This document shows, piece by piece, positions 50,892-55,662 of a stretch of DNA of 55,662 nt (within the stretch, counting starts at the first letter, position 1; every line of letters starts with the position of its first letter). Under the pieces are notes generated by a model. That model searched no databases, was not told the DNA's origin, and saw nothing but the letters and a program-made list of their open reading frames with translations. Source of the DNA: Clostridiales bacterium (GTDB lineage: Bacteria; Bacillota; Clostridia; Oscillospirales; CAG-272); assembly GCA_012514145.1 (NCBI GenBank), contig JAAZAV010000058.1, positions 1 to 55,662 on the forward strand, written 5' to 3'. Both the position numbers and the translations under genes were made by a program.

Positions 50892-51935
50892 ATGAACAGA
50901 AAACCCATGACGCCGGCAGAGCGGGCGGTGACCGCCCTGACACTGGGCAAGCCGGACGAAATACCCACCTTCGAGCTGGAATTCCAGCTGTCCGAGGAGT
51001 TCTTCGGCTATCCGCTGGATCTGCCCCGGCTCCACCCCGACGAGCGGGGCAAATATTCGGCTGCCGAGCTTGAAAAGGCGGCTGTCGCCCTTGCCGACCG
51101 CTATGCCCGGGTCTTCGGCGACAAAAGCGCCGTAGAGATGGGCGATCCGGAGCTGCTCTGCGGCGATCCGGTTAAGGACTCCCGCCCCGGACTTGACTAC
51201 TGCATCATACCTGTATACGGCCCCGACTGGCACGACACCTCGTCGCCGCTGAATCTGGCGTTCCGGCGGCGGCTGCGTGAGCATTTCGGCAACACCCGTT
51301 TATTCGGCGGCCACGGCGACGGCACCTTCTCCATACCGGACGGCAATGATATGTATGCCTTTGCCTACCGAATAGCCGACGACCCCGAGGGTCTTGAAGC
51401 CAAGGCGGCGGCAATGGCAAAAAACGCGATTGAGGCAAACCGCCGTCAGAAGGAGGCGGGGCTTGACGTGGCGCTGCTCTGCTCCGACTACTGCTACAAC
51501 ACCGGTCCTTTCCTCTCGCCCGCCATGTTCGACCGCTTCATAACCCCCTATCTCGCCGAAATATGCGCTGCCGGACGGGCGGACGGGCTTTACATGATTA
51601 AGCACACCGACGGCAATATAATGCCTGTTATCGATTCTCTCATCGCCGCCAATCCACATGCCCTCCACTCCCTCGACCCGATGGCGGGGGTGGACATACG
51701 CGAGGTGAAGCGGCTCTACGGAGACAAGGTGGCGCTCTGCGGAAACGTCCACTGCGCGGCGCTCCAGACCGGCACCGACGAGGAGGTGCGCGCCTCCGCC
51801 GAATACTGCCTCAAATACGGCGGCGAGGGAGGCGGCTACATCTTCGCCACCAGCAACGTCCCTTTCAAGGGCATGCCGCCCGAGCGGTATGAGATGATTC
51901 TCGACATCTGGCGGGAGAAGCGGCGGTATCAGTAA
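50892..51935 (+). CDS. Uroporphyrinogen decarboxylase (URO-D)-family protein
   Basis: A 347-residue protein with the URO-D barrel: MNRKPMTPAERAVTALTLGK start, DVALLCSDYCYNTGPFLSP, FDRFITPYLAEIC, MIKHTDGNIMPVIDSLI and LHSLDPMAGVDIREVKRLYG, ending with KYGGEGGGYIFATSNVPFKG. These are the marks of the URO-D/MtaA methyltransferase superfamily in Clostridia, where most members are not haem enzymes but are linked with corrinoid-dependent demethylation or unknown one-carbon chemistry. The N-terminal Arg/Asp pattern of true HemE is not obvious. No corrinoid protein is encoded nearby. Ends the MBL-MPE-URO-D operon, followed by a good terminator. Confidence 0.82.
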   Translation: MNRKPMTPAERAVTALTLGKPDEIPTFELEFQLSEEFFGYPLDLPRLHPDERGKYSAAELEKAAVALADRYARVFGDKSAVEMGDPELLCGDPVKDSRPGLDYCIIPVYGPDWHDTSSPLNLAFRRRLREHFGNTRLFGGHGDGTFSIPDGNDMYAFAYRIADDPEGLEAKAAAMAKNAIEANRRQKEAGLDVALLCSDYCYNTGPFLSPAMFDRFITPYLAEICAAGRADGLYMIKHTDGNIMPVIDSLIAANPHALHSLDPMAGVDIREVKRLYGDKVALCGNVHCAALQTGTDEEVRASAEYCLKYGGEGGGYIFATSNVPFKGMPPERYEMILDIWREKRRYQ

Positions 51936-51952
51936 ATCAGTATAATAAGCGA

Positions 51953-51984
51953 GGGCTGAACCGAATGAACGGTTCAGCCCTTTT
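51953..51984 (+). terminator. Terminator of MBL/MPE/URO-D operon
   Basis: Perfect 10-bp stem GGGCTGAACC / GGTTCAGCCC followed by TTTTGCTGTT. Confidence 0.85.
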
Positions 51985-52010
51985 GCTGTTGTGTGTTTTC
52001 ATGAATTTAT

Positions 52011-52048
52011 GTGTACACGTTTGTGTGTCCGCACACGTATTTGTACAC
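52011..52048. repeat. Nested TGTG/ACAC palindrome
   Basis: Outer arms GTGTACA (52011-52017) and TGTACAC (52042-52048) enclose an inner hairpin GTGTG-TCCG-CACAC (52023-52036). It lies between two converging genes and may end the minus-strand DUF4097 transcript. Confidence 0.6.
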
Positions 52049-52062
52049 ACACCAGTGTGCCT

Positions 52063-53022
52063 TTACGTTTTCTCGGTCTCCTCGCCCTCACTGTCGATAT
52101 CTCGGATTTCGAGGTCGCCCGAGGTGGTGGAGACCACAAACTCGCCTCCGTCCTTTGCCGCTCCCGAACCGAATCGGTGCATGCCGCCCTCAACCTTCGA
52201 GGACAGCTCCGAGGTCAGCTTACCCGACAGGGTTTTGAAGGTCAGGTCAAAGTCGGCGGTGTCGGGCAGCGCGATTGTCACATTCCCCGACACGGAGGAA
52301 GCCTTCAGCTTTCCCGGCGGGTCATTTAACATGAACATCTGATCTCCCGATATGCTTTCGGCGGAGACATCCGCGACGCGGGGGGCGGATATCTGCACAT
52401 CCCCCGAAATGCTCTTTATGACAAGCTCGGGCAGTTCGTCGCCGAAGTCACCAAGGAAATCTCCCGACACTGTTTCGACCTCCGCCAAATCGGTGACCCG
52501 CAGATTGTTGAGAACAATCCCGCCCGAGACGGTGCGCAGTTCCAGCTCCCGCAGCTCAAGACCGCTAAGCGTCATGTCCGCCGACACCGAGTCGATATCC
52601 AGACCCTCCAGAAGGCCGTAGGGCAGGTTCAGCGTCAGGCTCTTGTCGATCGAACGGAAGATACGCAGCCCGCTGGAGTAACAGTGTATGCGCAGGGTGC
52701 CCTCGTCAAGCCGCCAGCGCAGCTCGTACTTTTCTTCGACCTTGCCCGAGGCGGTGCTTTCGTTAAACTCAATGGTGTCGTAGTCGTGAATGCCGACCGA
52801 AACATCTCCCCCGACCCAGTCGATAACCACCCGTTCCACCCCTTCGGCAAGCTCCCCTTCCAGCGCCGCGCCCCCCGATTTGTAGAGGTGGGCGTCGACG
52901 TACTCGGGCATAAGATCTCCGAAGGAAAAACCCTTAAACGAGCAGGAGGTCAGCGCGACACAAATCAGCATAACAATCAGCACCGCCAGTATAATGTAAA
53001 GTATATAAAGTGTTCCTTTCAT
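52063..53022 (-). CDS. DUF4097-family beta-strand-repeat protein, membrane anchored
   Basis: A 319-residue protein. The N-terminal hydrophobic helix (about 5-26, LYILYIILAVLIVML) is followed by LTSCSF, which may be a lipobox or a plain anchor. The rest is a right-handed beta-solenoid of about 20-residue rungs with the recurring S-G-D/G pattern: LELRTVSGGIVLNNL, VETVSGDFLGDF, VIKSISGDVQISA, SAESISGDQMFML, ASSVSGNVTIAL and VVSTTSGDLEIRDI. This is the DUF4097 architecture, often linked to envelope stress regulation. AAAGGAG precedes the ATG. It lies 38 bases after the dipeptidase gene and is probably co-transcribed with it. Confidence 0.83.
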   Translation of the reverse strand: MKGTLYILYIILAVLIVMLICVALTSCSFKGFSFGDLMPEYVDAHLYKSGGAALEGELAEGVERVVIDWVGGDVSVGIHDYDTIEFNESTASGKVEEKYELRWRLDEGTLRIHCYSSGLRIFRSIDKSLTLNLPYGLLEGLDIDSVSADMTLSGLELRELELRTVSGGIVLNNLRVTDLAEVETVSGDFLGDFGDELPELVIKSISGDVQISAPRVADVSAESISGDQMFMLNDPPGKLKASSVSGNVTIALPDTADFDLTFKTLSGKLTSELSSKVEGGMHRFGSGAAKDGGEFVVSTTSGDLEIRDIDSEGEETEKT

Positions 53023-53060
53023 GACTGACGCACTCCTTTCAGATTTCGGTTTATTGTTTA

Positions 53061-53996
53061 TTAAAGATACTTCTTAAAGTAATTCAGGTAGTTGCGGTAT
53101 GCCGTCTTTTCGATTATTTCCGCGCTGTAGCCTCTGTCCTCCATGTATTCAATAAGCTGGTCGTGGATCGGGCGTTCGGTGGTGAGGGGGGCGGGATATA
53201 CGCCGCTGACCCCGTCAACATCGCCGCCGAAGCCTATGCAGTCCTCGCCGAACTTCTCAAGGCAGTAGTCGAGGTGGTTAAAGAAATACTCAAGGGTGCG
53301 CTTCTCCGGCTCCTCGTGAATGAAGGAGGTGCAGAGGTTCAGTCCTATCATGCCGCCCCGGTCAACAAGCGCCTTCGCCATTTCGTCGGTGAGGTTGCGG
53401 CTGTGTCCGCAGAGGGCGCGGAAATTGGAGTGGGAGGCGATAACCGGCTTTTCGGCTATCTCGATTATATCCCGGAAGGATTTGTCGGAGAGGTGTGACA
53501 CGTCGAAGATCATGCCCAGGCGGTTGCCCTCGGCGACGATTTCCCTGCCGATATCGGTGAGTCCCGTGTCCTCCTCGCCGTCGTCGAAGACCCGGTTGCT
53601 CTTTGCAAGGTCGTTGCTGAGCCACGCCAGACCGAAGACCCGAACTCCTATCTGCCGGAATTCCCGGAAGATATCCACCGAGCCCATGATGCCGGTGCCG
53701 CCCTCTATTGTGAGCATGGCTCCGTGTTTTCCGGCGGCGAATGCCGTCTCTATATCGGCGGAAGTCTTTACCTGCATTACTCTGTCTTTTTCGTTCTCCA
53801 TGGCTATGAGGAACTGACCGATATAGCGGCATGCCCGCTCATAGCTCTTTCGCTTGTCTTCCCCCGGCCAGGAGCAGAAGGCGGCGACTAACTGAAGCTG
53901 CGGATATCTGCCGCTGAAGTTGTAGGGGTTGACTATCCCGTGGTTGCGCTGGTCCACCTGCTGTATCGAGTCGCAGTGTGAGTCTATTATATACAT
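53061..53996 (-). CDS. Membrane dipeptidase (M19, renal-dipeptidase family)
   Basis: A 311-residue zinc metallopeptidase-fold enzyme. MYIIDSHCDSI holds the first metal motif (H-x-D), LTIEGGTGI the bridging Glu (about 93), FDVSHLSDKSF (about 168-178) and IASHSNFRAL (about 188-197) the later His ligands, and IGFGGDVDGV the Asp near the end. Members hydrolyse dipeptides, including D-amino-acid ones, and some are cytoplasmic as this seems to be (no signal peptide). The ATG at 53994-53996 is chosen because GGGAGGT lies directly upstream; an earlier in-frame ATG overlaps nothing useful. First gene of a two-gene transcript with DUF4097; promoter at 54056-54084. Confidence 0.9.
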   Translation of the reverse strand: MYIIDSHCDSIQQVDQRNHGIVNPYNFSGRYPQLQLVAAFCSWPGEDKRKSYERACRYIGQFLIAMENEKDRVMQVKTSADIETAFAAGKHGAMLTIEGGTGIMGSVDIFREFRQIGVRVFGLAWLSNDLAKSNRVFDDGEEDTGLTDIGREIVAEGNRLGMIFDVSHLSDKSFRDIIEIAEKPVIASHSNFRALCGHSRNLTDEMAKALVDRGGMIGLNLCTSFIHEEPEKRTLEYFFNHLDYCLEKFGEDCIGFGGDVDGVSGVYPAPLTTERPIHDQLIEYMEDRGYSAEIIEKTAYRNYLNYFKKYL

Positions 53997-54055
53997 ATTA
54001 CCTCCCTTGCCGGTCATTTGAGCAAATGTTAACGTTCGGCTGTTTTTACATCGCC

Positions 54056-54084
54056 ATTATAGCACTCCGCACGCACCCTGTCGA
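54056..54084 (-). promoter_or_regulatory. Promoter of dipeptidase gene
   Basis: TCGACA (54079-54084), 17-bp spacer, perfect TATAAT (54056-54061) on the minus strand. Confidence 0.7.
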
Positions 54085-54126
54085 GTGGATTTTTTGAATG
54101 TGCCGTTAAGATTTCACATCTTTATG

Positions 54127-54156
54127 TTGCGGAGACAGACGGAAATGTGATACAAT
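54127..54156 (+). promoter_or_regulatory. Promoter of PHP-domain gene
   Basis: TTGCGG (54127-54132), 18-bp spacer, TACAAT (54151-54156). Confidence 0.6.
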
Positions 54157-54203
54157 GCGGTATACTTAAATAAACCGACATATGATTGCAGGGAGATTTG
54201 AAT

Positions 54204-55259
54204 ATGAAAGAAGAAAACGCAAGAGAAATCATCGAAGGTCTTTACGCCGGCAGACGGGTGTTTCACGGCGAGCTCCACGACCATGCGGCTACCGGCGGCA
54301 CCAGCGACGGCAAATATCCCCTTGACGTCTGGCGCCGCGAGATGGCTGAACTCGGCATGGACTTCGCCGCTATTATCGACCACCGGCAGGTGCGGCACAT
54401 GTATCTGCCCGAATGGGAAGACGGTCTGTTCATCGGCGGCAGCGAGCCGGGCACCGGCATAACCGACAGCAAGGCTGAGAACAAAAGTCTCCACTACAAC
54501 ATGATTTTCGCCGATTCACCGCCTCTCGAAGAGCTGCTGACCGAGTTCGCCGAGTTCGGGTTCGAGGGGGGACCCGAGGGGCATTTCGGCTATCCCACCT
54601 TCACCCGGGAGCGCTTCTGTGAGCTTATCGACACGGTGAAGGCGAAGGGCGGCTTCTTCGTCCACCCCCATCCGAAACAGGTCATGGTGTCCGACGACCC
54701 TCTCGACTACTGGTTCCGGGACGAGACGGGCATCGAGGTGTTCTACAACGAGCCGGAGAGCAAATACACCGCCGCCAACTACGAACTCTGGCTGCAGCTC
54801 CTTGCGGCCGGCAAGCGGGTCTGGGCATGTGCCGGCGGCGACAAGCACCTCCATCCCGGTGTTGAAGCCCTCACCGCCATATACTCCGAGGAGCGGAAGA
54901 ACGCCGCCTTTATCCGTCACCTGCGCGCCGGAGACTTCACCTGCGGCGGCGTGGGTATGCGCATGTGCGTCGGCGATGTCCTCATGGGGGGAGTCGCTCC
55001 GTTTAAGGACAAGGCACTCATTCTCGCCGTCGGAGATTTCCACAGGAGCCTTATTAACGCCTCTCATGAATACCGCCTCGACCTTTTCGCCGATGAGGAT
55101 ATCATAGTCAGCCGCGAAATTCCGCCCTATAAGACGGCGTATCTCGCTCTTTACGATCTCGATGCCGACCGCGCCTATTACCGCGCCGAGGTCACCGACG
55201 TGACCCGGGACCTGCGGATTGCCATCGGCAATCCCATCTGGAACGCCGATAAGATTTAA
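54204..55259 (+). CDS. PHP-domain metal-dependent hydrolase
   Basis: A 351-residue protein with the polymerase-and-histidinol-phosphatase fold. The four motifs are visible: FHGELHDHAATG (H-x-H-x-H-like, about 20-31), AAIIDHRQVRHM (about 57-68), FFVHPHPKQVM (about 150-160) and CAGGDKHLHPG (about 212-222). The C-terminal 100 residues form a beta-rich domain. PHP proteins of this length act as phosphoesterases on small molecules, but no substrate is evident. The ATG at 54204 follows GGGAGA by eight bases; the in-frame ATG 18 bases earlier has no site. Monocistronic, ending in a strong hairpin. Divergent from the dipeptidase gene. Confidence 0.78.
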   Translation: MKEENAREIIEGLYAGRRVFHGELHDHAATGGTSDGKYPLDVWRREMAELGMDFAAIIDHRQVRHMYLPEWEDGLFIGGSEPGTGITDSKAENKSLHYNMIFADSPPLEELLTEFAEFGFEGGPEGHFGYPTFTRERFCELIDTVKAKGGFFVHPHPKQVMVSDDPLDYWFRDETGIEVFYNEPESKYTAANYELWLQLLAAGKRVWACAGGDKHLHPGVEALTAIYSEERKNAAFIRHLRAGDFTCGGVGMRMCVGDVLMGGVAPFKDKALILAVGDFHRSLINASHEYRLDLFADEDIIVSREIPPYKTAYLALYDLDADRAYYRAEVTDVTRDLRIAIGNPIWNADKI

Positions 55260-55277
55260 TACAGCCGCATAACGAAT

Positions 55278-55320
55278 ACCGCCCGCGCCGTACAGTCTTG
55301 CTGTTCCGGTGCGGGCGGTT
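55278..55320 (+). terminator. Terminator of PHP-domain gene
   Basis: ACCGCCCGCGCCG / CGGTGCGGGCGGT stem followed by TATGTGTTTTT. Confidence 0.8.
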
Positions 55321-55378
55321 ATGTGTTTTTATATTGTATGGTAGCGCGTTCCGTAGGCTTTGTATGGTGGCGCGTTCT

Positions 55379-55662
55379 GTAGGCTCCCTCTCCGAGGGAG
55401 CTGTCAGCGCAAGGTACTGAGGGAGTTGAAATCCTCTGCCGCTGGTACACTCCCTCCGGCACGGCTTCGCCGTGCCACCTCCCTCGGAGAGGGAGGCTTG
55501 TTTGTGTGGTAGCGCGTTCCGTAGGCTCCCTCTTTGAGGGAGCTGTCAGCCACTGACTGAGGGAGTTAAACGACGGTGTTGGTTACACCTTCGGTCGCCG
55601 ATGTTGCTACCTCTGTCACAGCTTCACTCCCTCCGTCACGGCTTCGCCGTGCCACCTCCCTC
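55379..55662. repeat. Dispersed GGCTCCCTC/GAGGGAG palindromic repeat block, cut by window end
   Basis: Two forward modules GGCTCCCTCTCCGAGGGAGC / GGCTCCCTCTTTGAGGGAGC, each with GTCAGC..TGAGGGAGTT, alternate with two inverted modules CTCCCTCCG(G/T)CACGGC plus TTCGCCGTGCCACCTCCCTC. The last is truncated by the end of the window. The same modules occur at 44390-44680. No gene is visible in this 400-base stretch. Confidence 0.85.

Overview
The window looks like a chromosomal segment of an uncultured, fairly GC-rich Clostridia bacterium (Firmicutes; probably a gut or rumen Oscillospirales-type lineage). Reasons: a long Bacillus/Clostridium-type SRP RNA beside dnaX, a T-box leader, type III glutamine synthetase, ThyX instead of ThyA, strong AGGAGG-like ribosome sites, and many consensus TTGACA-17-TATAAT promoters. 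Lineage is inferred from gene content only.

Layout: 1-1800 partial dnaX and SRP RNA (ffs). 2030-3808 FAD-dependent oxidoreductase. 4004-9581 a three-gene operon of two zinc-ribbon ABC exporters flanking a DUF1854 protein. 9855-11026 two half-size chromate-transporter (CHR) genes. 11148-12662 the first of four orphan solute-binding lipoproteins. 12850-14001 a stand-alone Card1/DUF1887-like CARF nuclease without any CRISPR. 14089-17650 two SGNH hydrolases plus a GH2 beta-mannosidase-like enzyme. 17815-20896 a T-box leader controlling a fusion of a xylose-isomerase-like TIM barrel and an acyl-CoA synthetase. 21122-25202 second solute-binding lipoprotein, PfkB sugar kinase and a GH28-like beta-helix protein. 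25323-27128 a secreted CBM9/DOMON-like protein, tRNA-Pro(TGG), a sensory-rhodopsin-transducer-like protein and a 25-bp tandem repeat. 27186-30706 third lipoprotein with creatinase-like and creatininase-like enzymes.

30842-31189 yajC. 31375-34014 GH2. 34314-36401 glnN. 36679-37088 RNase P RNA. 37209-41504 uvrB, a GH43-like lipoprotein and thyX. 41634-42631 an AT-rich islet with a DpnI homologue and a DNA-methyltransferase remnant. 42849-44330 fourth lipoprotein. 44390-44700 and 55379-55662 dispersed palindromic repeats. 44825-46586 two secreted proteins. 46812-48659 a third ABC exporter. 48973-51935 MBL hydrolase, metallophosphoesterase and URO-D-family protein in one operon. 52063-53996 dipeptidase and DUF4097 protein. 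54204-55259 PHP-domain protein.

Taken together this is housekeeping DNA interspersed with carbohydrate foraging genes: secreted binding lipoproteins, glycosidases of families 2, 28 and 43, esterase-like SGNH enzymes and a sugar kinase. None of the four binding proteins has a permease in the window. The most unusual elements are the T-box-controlled fusion, the CRISPR-less Card1-like nuclease, the DUF1854/zinc-ribbon ABC cassette, a C-terminal tail shared by two secreted proteins, the DpnI islet, and a mosaic repeat whose central hairpin is exchanged between copies. All identifications come from reading motifs; no database search was run.
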